Source: a virus
IMG/VR virus record: IMGVR_UViG_3300025079_000014
Coordinates: 1 to 29,390 of that record
Length of the DNA: 29,390 nt
Reading direction: 5' to 3' (one strand)
Shown: positions 7,224 to 13,609 of the stretch, piece after piece
How positions within the stretch are numbered: position 1 is the first letter of the stretch
How the letters are laid out: every line of letters starts with the position of its first letter
The notes under the pieces: generated by a model
What the model was told of the DNA's origin: nothing
The model's input: the letters and a program-made list of their open reading frames with translations, nothing else
Database searches by the model: none
Program-made: the position numbers and the translations under genes

Positions 7224-7244
7224 TATTTAGATTCATTCTAAATA
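7224..7244. promoter_or_regulatory. Fur-box-like palindrome, copy 3 (perfect arms)
   Basis: TATTTAGA-TTCAT-TCTAAATA, a perfect 8+8 inverted repeat with a 5-bp centre. It is the best of the three copies and lies 10 bp from the start of the TTAAACA repeat array. Confidence 0.55.
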
Positions 7245-7253
7245 ATAGGTTGA

Positions 7254-7354
7254 CCCCCATTATATTAAACAACCCCCATTATATTAAACAGCCCCCATTA
7301 TATTAAACAAGAGAGGGGATTATGTTAAACATATCCCCCCCATTATATTAAACA
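7254..7354 (-). repeat. Array of five TTAAACA-family elements
   Basis: Copies at 7254-7271, 7273-7290 and 7292-7309 are identical (CCCCCATTATATTAAACA) and spaced 19 bp. Copy four (7315-7331) has GGGG in place of the C-run and ATGTTAAACA; copy five (7335-7354) has seven C. Copies four and five together form a hairpin, GGGGAT-T-ATG / CATATCCCC with loop TTAAA. The array follows the stop of the gene at 7365. Confidence 0.85.
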
Positions 7355-7364
7355 GATTATTTTT

Positions 7365-7523
7365 TTAGTCTAATCCTAAATTTATATTATAAACATTACC
7401 TATCTTCTTTAGTAATATTTCAGTATAATATTTTTTATCTGTTCCCATTTCCTCAACAAAACCTTGTGTGTGCAAGTATTCTATTGCATCCATTACTTCC
7501 TCTTTAGTTACCTTGTTTATCAT
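7365..7523 (-). CDS. Hypothetical small protein (52 aa)
   Basis: 52 residues, starting MINKVTKEEVMDAIEYLHTQ and ending GNVYNINLGLD. The pattern of an N-terminal helix, GFVEEMGTDKKYY and a second helix suggests a small winged-helix-like or adaptor fold, but no family is recognised. It is the last gene before the five-copy repeat array, which begins 10 bp beyond its stop. Confidence 0.55.
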   Translation of the reverse strand: MINKVTKEEVMDAIEYLHTQGFVEEMGTDKKYYTEILLKKIGNVYNINLGLD

Positions 7524-7540
7524 TTTGTTTATATTTTAAA

Positions 7541-7642
7541 TTAATCTTCATTACCTTCATCAAACTCTGCCCATTCAAGGCATTGACCACATCTCTCATC
7601 ACTTAAATAACTTGGCTCTGAGCCACAACAATTGCTATACAT
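7541..7642 (-). CDS. Zinc-ribbon-like microprotein (33 aa)
   Basis: 33 residues with four cysteines: CC at residues 5-6 and CGQC at residues 18-21, in the form CCGSEPSYLSDERCGQC. This is the common phage micro-protein pattern of a small Zn-binding ribbon. It starts two bases before the stop region of the 57-residue gene and lies within the operon. Specific function unknown. Confidence 0.55.
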   Translation of the reverse strand: MYSNCCGSEPSYLSDERCGQCLEWAEFDEGNED

Positions 7643-7644
7643 AT

Positions 7645-7818
7645 CTATATTATTTTAAATTCATATTCTCTGTAGTAACTGTTAAGTCCTACATAATTAC
7701 TATTACCTTTTGAATGAACCAAGAACTTATTAAGCATCTTGTCGTGTATAACCTCATAGTTATCATTCATCCAATAAACTGTCTTGCCATCTAGTACTGC
7801 TTGTTTTATCTTTTCCAT
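7645..7818 (-). CDS. Hypothetical small protein (57 aa)
   Basis: 57 residues (MEKIKQAVLDGKTVYWMNDN onward), with an N-terminal helix followed by short strands. The opening resembles the first residues of the 111-residue protein at 5731-6066 (helix, then GKTV). It is separated from the upstream gene stop by one base. No family recognised. Confidence 0.55.
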   Translation of the reverse strand: MEKIKQAVLDGKTVYWMNDNYEVIHDKMLNKFLVHSKGNSNYVGLNSYYREYEFKII

Positions 7819-7819
7819 A

Positions 7820-8020
7820 TTAATCTATGCTTATACCGGTGCTAATTTCTTTCTTTATTACATCTACTAACCTAAATTGAGAGTAATGGCTTCTAAACGT
7901 CGATAGGTCGTTTGTAAGGCGGAAATCTGTTATATTGTAGTCTTTATCTATGTTGAATAGAATAAAGTCCTTACGGCTTCTGTAAATGCGTATAGCATCA
8001 AGTATTCCTACGTTAAACAT
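7820..8020 (-). CDS. Hypothetical protein, paralogue of the gene at 3934-4173
   Basis: 66 residues. The core SRKDFILFNIDKDYNITDFR and SHYSQFRLVDVIKKE align with the 79-residue protein at 3934-4173. Conserved positions include KDFI, NI, D, L-x-N, Y-x2-F-x-L and DV-x-K. It lacks the C-terminal extension of its paralogue. It sits two bases from its neighbours on each side. Function unknown. Confidence 0.6.
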   Translation of the reverse strand: MFNVGILDAIRIYRSRKDFILFNIDKDYNITDFRLTNDLSTFRSHYSQFRLVDVIKKEISTGISID

Positions 8021-8021
8021 A

Positions 8022-8210
8022 TTACTTTATATTTATTTGGTGAAACGGGCCATTGAATCCAATAGAAAATTCTTCGTCGACATCAAAAGACTCACTTGAG
8101 TCAATGTTAAAGAAAGTTAATTTATCAGCTATTAAATCAATAAACATCTGGTGTTGCTCTGGTGTACTTGTCTTGTAAAATTGTAATACGTGTTCAAATT
8201 CTTTTGACAT
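8022..8210 (-). CDS. Hypothetical acidic protein (62 aa)
   Basis: 62 residues (MSKEFEHVLQFYKTSTPEQH onward): an N-terminal helical half and an acidic C-terminal half (FNIDSSESFDVDEEFSIGF). Small acidic proteins of this kind are frequent among early phage genes and can act as DNA mimics or inhibitors, but no evidence here favours that. Same operon as its neighbours. Confidence 0.5.
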   Translation of the reverse strand: MSKEFEHVLQFYKTSTPEQHQMFIDLIADKLTFFNIDSSESFDVDEEFSIGFNGPFHQINIK

Positions 8211-8251
8211 AATGTTTTGTTTTATAGGTTATTTAATTGGTTAATACTCTC

Positions 8252-8743
8252 TTAGGAATCTAACGAATGGATTAGGCTTTTTTTTTCATAATCTTCTAGT
8301 CGTTCGTGAAATATTCTAACTACTTGACCTTTACTGTTTCTCAAGTCTGCAAAGGTGGTTTCATCTTCAAACCAATCCCCTATAAGAAACATAGGTGTTT
8401 CTATTTTAGATATAGTATTGTCATCTAAACCATGTAAGTCTTTAACTATTACTTTTTTTTCTTCACAATCCTTAATAAATTTTACTATCGCATCGTAGGT
8501 GTGGTCTATTTTTCTGTCGAACGATATATCAGCAATATTGTTGACAACCTCAATCCAATCTGTTTTTGTTCGCTCAATGATTCTTGTTCCATATTGAAGT
8601 ATTTCAACATCATATCTTTCATCGCTTTCAATCTTCTCAACTACGGGCATTAGCCAATTCCATGATTGGTGGTATTCCATTTGAGATAGGCTTAAAAACC
8701 CGTCAACCTCCATAAATTCTGCTATTAGTTTATTGTCTTTCAT
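8252..8743 (-). CDS. Conserved phage hypothetical protein (163 aa)
   Basis: 163 residues. The N-terminal segment MEYHQSWNWLMPVVEKIES is a motif I recognise as recurrent in uncharacterised proteins of Bacteroidota phages. It is followed by a beta segment (RYDVEILQYGTRII) and a helical section ending with DAIVKFIKDCEE. The C-terminal third (LIGDWFEDETTFADLRNSKG) may be a separate extension. No catalytic motif is visible. Confidence 0.6.
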   Translation of the reverse strand: MKDNKLIAEFMEVDGFLSLSQMEYHQSWNWLMPVVEKIESDERYDVEILQYGTRIIERTKTDWIEVVNNIADISFDRKIDHTYDAIVKFIKDCEEKKVIVKDLHGLDDNTISKIETPMFLIGDWFEDETTFADLRNSKGQVVRIFHERLEDYEKKSLIHSLDS

Positions 8744-8772
8744 GATAAATAATTTATTTGATTAGTATTGAT

Positions 8773-8955
8773 TTATTTTTTACCTATTATTTTTCTGTAT
8801 CTGCTTCTCTCTTTGCCTTCCTCGTTTATGTAGTAATATGAGTACTTTGTCTGTCTCGATACTAACCCTAAGAAATCACCTCTATCACCCGTACATAGTC
8901 TCTCATATGCTTTCTCTCCCTTGTTGTAGCTTTGGTAAATGTATACTGTATTCAT
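8773..8955 (-). CDS. Hypothetical basic protein (60 aa)
   Basis: 60 residues (MNTVYIYQSYNKGEKAYERL onward), rich in Tyr, Arg and Lys, ending in a basic tail (KERSRYRKIIGKK). The composition suits nucleic-acid binding; no family is recognised. It is the second gene behind the 9288 promoter. Confidence 0.5.
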   Translation of the reverse strand: MNTVYIYQSYNKGEKAYERLCTGDRGDFLGLVSRQTKYSYYYINEEGKERSRYRKIIGKK

Positions 8956-8990
8956 AATAATAATGTTTTGTTTTGTAGTTATTTAATTGA

Positions 8991-9257
8991 TTAATAATTT
9001 GACAGAATATCTCTGTCGTTTTCTAATTGTTTTTTACTCAAAACGTTCATCATTGGTGATGTAGTTACTTGTCCTACGTTTTCTGTAAAGAAAGAATCAT
9101 GCGACCAAAATTGATTGTCATTTGTTTCATCAATACATCTTATTGATGTTATGCCTTGAGATAGTAATTTATCTCTGTCTATTACGTCTAACACGCTTGA
9201 AATTAATGAGTCGCTTCCTTCATCATCAATCATAAAATCTAAAATAAATCTTGCCAT
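8991..9257 (-). CDS. Hypothetical protein (88 aa), first gene behind a host-type promoter
   Basis: 88 residues (MARFILDFMIDDEGSDSLIS onward). The N-terminal MARFILDFMID is a beta strand followed by an acidic loop and helix, suggesting a small ferredoxin-like alpha/beta fold. The start codon lies about 25 bp downstream of the predicted transcription start of the 9288-9319 promoter. As the leading gene of the operon it is probably among the first expressed. Function unknown. Confidence 0.55.
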   Translation of the reverse strand: MARFILDFMIDDEGSDSLISSVLDVIDRDKLLSQGITSIRCIDETNDNQFWSHDSFFTENVGQVTTSPMMNVLSKKQLENDRDILSNY

Positions 9258-9287
9258 AATTTTAATTGTTTATTGTTATTGTTAGTG

Positions 9288-9319
9288 CAAACATAAGTAG
9301 CATAATTCGATTACACAAA
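9288..9319 (-). promoter_or_regulatory. Bacteroidota-type promoter
   Basis: On the minus strand TTTG (9316-9319) and TATGTTTG (9288-9295) are separated by exactly 20 bp, a full match to the Bacteroidota sigma-ABfr consensus. It drives the 9257 gene and those beyond it. The rest of the 9258-9553 gap holds only the repeat array. Confidence 0.85.
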
Positions 9320-9464
9320 CTTATTAGACCAAATGCATATTTATTCGACTAAATGTATTATTGACATATGCAAGACTTTTTTGCCCTTTTTTATCTTTTT
9401 TTAAGTGAAGTGCGGATGTATCTTTGCCTAACGGAGCTTTAGACTCTTAACTAACTAACACACC

Positions 9465-9499
9465 AATACCCCCATTATATTAAACATAGTGGGGGTATT
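9465..9499. repeat. Perfect 10-bp inverted repeat around a TTAAACA element
   Basis: AATACCCCCA (9465-9474) and TGGGGGTATT (9490-9499) are exact reverse complements with a 15-base loop that carries ATATTAAACA. It is formed by a C-run copy followed by a G-run copy. No T-run follows on the minus strand, so on its own it is not a classical terminator. Confidence 0.8.
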
Positions 9500-9551
9500 A
9501 TATTAAACATCTTAGGGGTATCATATTAAACGACCCCCATCATGTTAAACA
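9469..9551 (-). repeat. Array of four TTAAACA-family elements
   Basis: Copies at 9469-9486 (CCCCC), 9491-9509 (GGGGGT), 9515-9531 (GGGGT) and 9534-9551 (CCCCC). Cores are ATTATATTAAACA, ATTATATTAAACA, ATCATATTAAAC and ATCATGTTAAACA. The run base alternates, so neighbours can pair: copies one and two by 10 bp, copies three and four by 5 bp. The array starts 3 bp after the terL stop codon. Confidence 0.85.
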
Positions 9552-9553
9552 TT

Positions 9554-10768
9554 CTATCTGATTACATATTTTCCTGAGTTGACTCCCTGTAGTAAATACA
9601 TAAGCGAGTAACGGATTGCATCAATATAGTGATTGAACTTATCTATTGGTCTTTCATTCTTCTCATGCCAGACATAGTTATTTATCTCTCTTATGATACC
9701 TTCAGACTCTCTATCAACTATTATCTGATAATCTTGCATTAGGGCAATCCCAGATAGGATTGACCCTTTCTTCTTTATGGTAGGTTTTATATTCAAACCC
9801 ATATTCTTTAACTCTGATATAAGTCTTGGCTCTGCTGAGTCACAGATAATTAAATCTGTGCCACACTCAGTCTTATTCCTGTATGCAATGTCTGAGGTAG
9901 ACAGGTTTGTCTTACCATAGATAGACTTAACATAAACACTCCTAGTGTCCTTATCAACTGCAACTTTTACTAAACTAGTAATATCTGTAGAGAATCCAAA
10001 ATCCTGCCCATAACACATAAGGTCGGTCTGAACAAAGTGTCCTACCTTCCAGTTAGTGATTATAGTACCCTCTGCTTTGTTTAACCATCCTCCTAGTATC
10101 TGATGCTCAAACTTAATCACATCTCTTCTCTTGAGGTCGTAGAGCTGTTCTAAGTAACTCTTAGATAGATTCTTTCTATTGTCTTCAAAGGTAGTGTGGA
10201 TATAAGTTACATCATTCTTAGAACCATTAGTGCCAGACTTAAAGTTAGGATACATAAAGAACCTTTGGTATATCCAATGCTCCTTAGTAGTTGGATTCAA
10301 TATAAGTACAACTCTGTTCTGCTTAGTGTTTGAACGTATAGAGAAGTCAATCTTACTGAAAGTGTCTTCATCTGTAAGCTCTTCTGCTTCATCCAATACA
10401 AACGTTGTAACACCACTAAGAGACTTCAGGGCAGCCGTTTGGTTACCTGATGATGTTCTGATACCTTTAAACATTATAGAGCTTCCTGTGGTTAGATTTA
10501 TGATTTCATCCTTTGTGATTCTGAAATCACTATCTACACCCATGAGTTCAATCTTCTCAATAAACTCTGGAATAATAGATGCTGCTGCTGAGGTTAGTGT
10601 AAAACGAGTAAACAGGACTTTGTGTCCTGCCTCGTATGTTAGGTTAAGTAAGAATACTGTTATACCGAATGACTTACCAGAACCACGACCACCTGTAACA
10701 ACAAAGTACCTAGATTTATCTGTAAATAAAGGTACGTACTTGTCGTTTAATTGTACTGAGTTCTTCAT
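9554..10768 (-). CDS. terL: Terminase large subunit
   Basis: 404 residues, a usual length for Terminase_3/PBSX-type motors that cut and pump DNA into proheads. The N-terminal ATPase has Walker A GGRGSGKS at residues 26-33, Walker B TTFVLDEAEE at 121-130 and a coupling motif LILNPTT at 155-161. The C-terminal RNase-H-like nuclease has Asp256 in YGQDFGFS, Asp310 in LIICDSAE and Asp383 in YIDAIRYS. The ATG overlaps the end of the small upstream gene by four bases (ATGA). It ends three bases before a repeat array. It is far from the portal and capsid genes, at the end of the replication block. Confidence 0.96.
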   Translation of the reverse strand: MKNSVQLNDKYVPLFTDKSRYFVVTGGRGSGKSFGITVFLLNLTYEAGHKVLFTRFTLTSAAASIIPEFIEKIELMGVDSDFRITKDEIINLTTGSSIMFKGIRTSSGNQTAALKSLSGVTTFVLDEAEELTDEDTFSKIDFSIRSNTKQNRVVLILNPTTKEHWIYQRFFMYPNFKSGTNGSKNDVTYIHTTFEDNRKNLSKSYLEQLYDLKRRDVIKFEHQILGGWLNKAEGTIITNWKVGHFVQTDLMCYGQDFGFSTDITSLVKVAVDKDTRSVYVKSIYGKTNLSTSDIAYRNKTECGTDLIICDSAEPRLISELKNMGLNIKPTIKKKGSILSGIALMQDYQIIVDRESEGIIREINNYVWHEKNERPIDKFNHYIDAIRYSLMYLLQGVNSGKYVIR

Positions 10769-11163
10769 TCTTCTTCGTCTGATATATCGATAGTGTCTTC
10801 TATCTGAGGTGTCTGACCGGCATTCATAACAAAGTTAATAGTAGGTGCAGCTTTTGCCTTTCTACTGTTGTCTGCATTGATACTGTCTGATGGCTTTCCA
10901 TAAGCATACTCCATAAGTAACTTCATATTGTTAAAGTTTGTCTTACCGAGTTCTGCCATGTGTTTAAAGGCTTCCTTCTCGCTGCCAAAGACTTCCTTCA
11001 TAGCTGAGATAGCGTAAGATGCTATCCTTTCTTTTTTAGCCTTAGTAGTCCTAGCAGGCTTAATCATCTTATCTTTCGTGGATATTGGTTTTGGAGCTAA
11101 TCTCTTGTTATACTTCCTACCATCATTCTTTGAGGTCTCTTCTGATTTCTTATGTCTACTCAT
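10765..11163 (-). CDS. Candidate terminase small subunit
   Basis: 132 residues: a very basic N-terminus (MSRHKKSEETSKNDGRKYNK), a helical middle (AISAMKEVFGSEKEAFKHMA, then FNNMKLLMEYAYGKP) and an acidic tail ending DEEE. A basic DNA-binding end, helical core and acidic end directly upstream of and overlapping terL are what is expected of a small terminase. YAYGKPSDSI resembles a phrase common in small phage terminase-associated proteins. Sequence alone does not prove the function. Confidence 0.6.
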   Translation of the reverse strand: MSRHKKSEETSKNDGRKYNKRLAPKPISTKDKMIKPARTTKAKKERIASYAISAMKEVFGSEKEAFKHMAELGKTNFNNMKLLMEYAYGKPSDSINADNSRKAKAAPTINFVMNAGQTPQIEDTIDISDEEE

Positions 11164-11177
11164 AATATTATAACAAT

Positions 11178-11396
11178 TTAATTGTCTTTTCGTTTATTGT
11201 ATAGCATTAAGTAAACATCTGCAACTGCTTGATGTATAGATTTCTTAGTGTGAGTTTCAGTAAGCAAGGCTTTTTGGTGAGCCTTGCAAACTTCAACTTG
11301 ATAAACTACATTGTCTTTAGTAATGGGATATATCTTATAGCCCTCTTTAAAGCACCACTTAATAGCTTCTTGTGGTAATGGGCTATTCTTCTTCAT
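11178..11396 (-). CDS. Hypothetical protein (72 aa)
   Basis: 72 residues (MKKNSPLPQEAIKWCFKEGY onward). A strand pair (YKIYPITKDNVVYQVEVC) is followed by a helical C-terminal half (KSIHQAVADVYLMLYNKR). No family recognised. It overlaps the upstream 49-residue gene by 14 bp and precedes the small-terminase candidate by 14 bp. Confidence 0.6.
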   Translation of the reverse strand: MKKNSPLPQEAIKWCFKEGYKIYPITKDNVVYQVEVCKAHQKALLTETHTKKSIHQAVADVYLMLYNKRKDN

Positions 11397-11532
11397 CTGA
11401 CAAGTGATAGCCTGTTTTGTCTTGTATCACTTTAATCTCACCTTCAATCTTCTTAGTGAGTACAAATAGCTGTGACACTACCTTTTCTAATCTGCCTATT
11501 CTTTGTTGTTGTGTTAACTTCTTCTGTCTCAT
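11383..11532 (-). CDS. Small coiled-coil protein (49 aa)
   Basis: 49 residues, starting MRQKKLTQQQRIGRLEKVVS and ending GYHLSDEEE. The heptad-like spacing of Leu, Val and Ile (RLEKVVSQLFVLTKKIEGEI) predicts a short coiled coil. It lies between the DnaA-like gene (5 bp gap) and the 72-residue gene (14 bp overlap). Its acidic DEEE ending mirrors that of the small-terminase candidate. Function unknown. Confidence 0.55.
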   Translation of the reverse strand: MRQKKLTQQQRIGRLEKVVSQLFVLTKKIEGEIKVIQDKTGYHLSDEEE

Positions 11533-11537
11533 AATAA

Positions 11538-12068
11538 TTATTTTAAAAATGGGTTGGATACTCTTCCTTCTATCTTAGCACCTTTTACGAGTTCTACATC
11601 TTTAGGAGCGACCTTAATAGAAACTAGCCTATCATAAGGTGTTAATCTATTGTCTATAAAGTCATTTAATGTATTTACATCCCAATTAAAAAGTGTATTG
11701 TTTATTTTAACTACAAGAGATTTTATATCTTCATGAACCTGATTAGTTGTATTCAACTGCTCTTTGGCTCTAATAATTTGTATTGGCTCACTGTATTCAG
11801 GTTTAATAAATAACCCATTGTCAAGAACTATCTCGTCATGAATCCTTACATCTTTGTCGTTTACTACTTTAAAAGAATTAAAGTGATAGTAAGCTGCATC
11901 GTGAGATATGTCTATTGATTTACCAATGCTATCCCAAGTATGATTGTATTTTCTAGCTATCTTGCAATACACTTTTCTAGCATAAGAAAACCTCCTCTTT
12001 CTACTTTTTGTAGCTATATCAAATCCATACTTACTATCTAGTTCTGCTTTTAGTTTTTCTAATGTCAT
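11538..12068 (-). CDS. DnaA domain-IV-like DNA-binding protein
   Basis: 176 residues. Residues about 22-68 (SRKRRFSYARKVYCKIARKY, then HTWDSIGKSIDISHDAAYYH) follow the layout of the DnaA C-terminal domain: a basic helix with Ala-Arg, a helix, IG, then the recognition helix where DnaA has DHTTV and this protein has SHDAAYYHF. Cellular DnaA ATPase domains are absent, so this is a stand-alone DNA binder with a C-terminal domain of unknown type. Such phage proteins may bind an origin or regulate replication; that is inference. Confidence 0.6.
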   Translation of the reverse strand: MTLEKLKAELDSKYGFDIATKSRKRRFSYARKVYCKIARKYNHTWDSIGKSIDISHDAAYYHFNSFKVVNDKDVRIHDEIVLDNGLFIKPEYSEPIQIIRAKEQLNTTNQVHEDIKSLVVKINNTLFNWDVNTLNDFIDNRLTPYDRLVSIKVAPKDVELVKGAKIEGRVSNPFLK

Positions 12069-12072
12069 TTTG

Positions 12073-12201
12073 TTATATTTTGTTATCTATTACTTCTATT
12101 AAGTGTCTTAGTTCGCTTCGTTCCCATTCACCGAGATTATCTCCGTTTATTATGAGTTTGTAGTAATCTTTTCTGTCTGTGTCTCTAATGTTTACGTACA
12201 T
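12073..12201 (-). CDS. Hypothetical small protein (42 aa)
   Basis: 42 residues (MYVNIRDTDRKDYYKLIING onward), with a beta-hairpin-like first half and a helix (SELRHLIEVIDNKI) at the end. It is preceded by an A/T-rich leader typical of the genome and lies 4 bp before the DnaA-like gene. No family recognised. Confidence 0.55.
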   Translation of the reverse strand: MYVNIRDTDRKDYYKLIINGDNLGEWERSELRHLIEVIDNKI

Positions 12202-12214
12202 AATTTATTGTTTA

Positions 12215-12436
12215 TTAATTAACTTCATTGTCTAATTCTAATAATATAGATTCAATAGTGTTTGATTCAGCAAATTCAATAGCTTGTCTTATCCCATCAC
12301 ACTCTTCATACATTCCTTCGTCTTCAAACTCAGAGATAACATACTTAAGCTCTTCAAAAGTCTCACCTTGACTAATACTATACAAGGTAAGAAGGTAATA
12401 TGAGTAAACTATGTCTTGTTGCTCTTCACTATACAT
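12215..12436 (-). CDS. Hypothetical acidic helical protein (73 aa)
   Basis: 73 residues (MYSEEQQDIVYSYYLLTLYS onward), strongly acidic and predicted all-helical, with two helical pairs. It overlaps the FEN nuclease gene by 8 bp, so the two are probably co-translated. No motif recognised. Confidence 0.6.
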   Translation of the reverse strand: MYSEEQQDIVYSYYLLTLYSISQGETFEELKYVISEFEDEGMYEECDGIRQAIEFAESNTIESILLELDNEVN

Positions 12437-13112
12437 CTGTCCTCAACTTTAGCAAGTTATAAGACTCAATATACTTTAATTTAGCCTTAGACTTGTAATG
12501 CTCCTTGTAAACAGCATAAACAGCCTTTACAATTTGATATTTAGAGGTCAAATCCTTAAATAACTTGTCGGCATAAGCCTTTCCCTTGTTTTTACAGACC
12601 TTTATGTTGTCTGCACTATCTCCAACTATCATTTGAGTGTAAAAGTTCTTTAAAGCCTCTAATTCGGTTACTTTAACTAGCTTTTTCTTATTATAGTTGA
12701 ATATCATTGCAGGAAACTGTAAATAATCTTTATCTATGGATACAATAACAGGTGATTCGTTGTTTTCATTGCTTTGATGCCATATCTTAGCGACTAAATC
12801 ATCGGTTTCTATACCATAACCCCATTTAGCATACCAATCTGACTTACAATACTCATGTAACTCATCTAATAAAGGTGGAAGCTCTGTATCTTTACGATTA
12901 GCCTTATAGCTACTCGTAATAAACTTCCTGAAGTTACCTTTTGAACCAGAACAAACTACAAGACTCATTATATCATAGCCTAAGTCCTGTAAATCATTAA
13001 GAGACTCGTTAATTCTAGCATCTAACTTGTTCTTGGCATCTGATATGTTACCAGAGTTGACTGCTGAAGCGTAAATCATGCTATCAGCATCTAAAATAGC
13101 TTTTATATCCAT
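12429..13112 (-). CDS. 5'-3' exonuclease / flap endonuclease (FEN, PIN-like) family
   Basis: 227 residues. The acidic metal-site residues of FEN-type nucleases are present in order: Asp8/Asp10 in AILDADSMIY, the arch-like SSYKANRK at 67-74, Glu102, Asp104 and Asp105 in IETDDLVAK, Asp127 and Asp129 in VSIDKDYLQFP, and Asp165/Asp168 in MIVGDSADNI. These enzymes remove RNA primers and flaps at replication forks, as T4 RNase H and T5 D15 do. The helix-hairpin region after GDSADN is short. It is led by a predicted promoter at 13131. Confidence 0.88.
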   Translation of the reverse strand: MDIKAILDADSMIYASAVNSGNISDAKNKLDARINESLNDLQDLGYDIMSLVVCSGSKGNFRKFITSSYKANRKDTELPPLLDELHEYCKSDWYAKWGYGIETDDLVAKIWHQSNENNESPVIVSIDKDYLQFPAMIFNYNKKKLVKVTELEALKNFYTQMIVGDSADNIKVCKNKGKAYADKLFKDLTSKYQIVKAVYAVYKEHYKSKAKLKYIESYNLLKLRTDV

Positions 13113-13130
13113 AGTTAATTATTTCTTATG

Positions 13131-13159
13131 CAAATATAGGGAATATATTTAACATATCC
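13131..13159 (-). promoter_or_regulatory. Promoter -7 box with upstream dyad element
   Basis: TATATTTG (minus, 13131-13138) matches TAnnTTTG, but no TTTG lies at the expected -33. Instead a GGATATGTTAAATATATTCC element abuts it. A similar element (GGAAATATAAAATATATTCC) abuts the -7-like box at 18005. It precedes the FEN nuclease start by about 18 bp. Confidence 0.6.
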
Positions 13160-13608
13160 TATTGTTTTTCGTTATATTCACTTAGAGGAGCTTTGCCCTC
13201 ACGCTCTAATTCCTTCTGTAGGTTCGCTAAGGCTCTCCAAGCTACCTTAGCACTATGTTTAACCCCATCTGAGTCTGTAGTACCAGCTTCCATCAAATGT
13301 CTCGCTAAAGCATCTAATTCGTCTCCTGACTTGCTTCTATCCCAATGTAAGGGCTTGTCTGGATGATGTTGTTGGTTTCCTGTCCAAGAGGTCTTAGAAA
13401 CCTCTCTAATAGCATCTGGGAAGTAGTTAAGTACTCCACTAAATACAGGCATTTCCTTTCTTTCCTGTGTATTGCTTATATCGTTGAAATGCTCTATGGC
13501 TATGTTCTTAGCCTCTATGTCTGAGCATTGATTACCAAATGGTGGGTTCTCTAGATAAGCTCCTTCAGTTCCACTTATTATGTCGTGTGTTATAGTCATT
13601 GTCCACAT
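13159..13608 (-). CDS. dATP/dGTP diphosphohydrolase-like (DUF5664 family) protein
   Basis: 149 residues. The centre carries NYFPDAIREVSKTSWTGNQQ and HHPDKPLHWDRSKSGDELDA, followed by ARHLMEAG and HSAKVAWRALANLQKELE. This is the signature of the phage family known as DUF5664, also named dATP/dGTP diphosphohydrolase N-terminal domain, an all-helical nucleotide hydrolase related to MazG-like enzymes. It could remove purine dNTPs, as in phages that change their base composition. No purZ or modified-base polymerase is seen in this window. An inner ATG three codons downstream is a possible alternative start. Confidence 0.72.
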   Translation of the reverse strand: MWTMTITHDIISGTEGAYLENPPFGNQCSDIEAKNIAIEHFNDISNTQERKEMPVFSGVLNYFPDAIREVSKTSWTGNQQHHPDKPLHWDRSKSGDELDALARHLMEAGTTDSDGVKHSAKVAWRALANLQKELEREGKAPLSEYNEKQ

Positions 13609-13609
13609 A

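Noticed and set aside
7254-7354. CRISPR array, because of the tandem 18-bp repeats
   Set aside because: Repeats are spaced by about one base, with no spacers of constant length, and the same element is found in single copies elsewhere.
9418-9425. Plus-strand -7 box (TATCTTTG) before the repeat array, suggesting a rightward small RNA
   Set aside because: No TTTG at -33 and no other sign of a plus-strand gene. The 10-bp hairpin beyond it could end such an RNA, but this is too weak.
7254-9551. T7-like RNA polymerase promoters, because ATATAATGGGGG resembles the end of such promoters
   Set aside because: No single-subunit RNA polymerase gene is seen in the window, and copies with C in place of G would not fit.
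10230-10793. Plus-strand ORF of 187 residues opposite terL
   Set aside because: It is the shadow of terL, whose motifs are all intact on the minus strand; its own sequence has no recognisable domain and no promoter.
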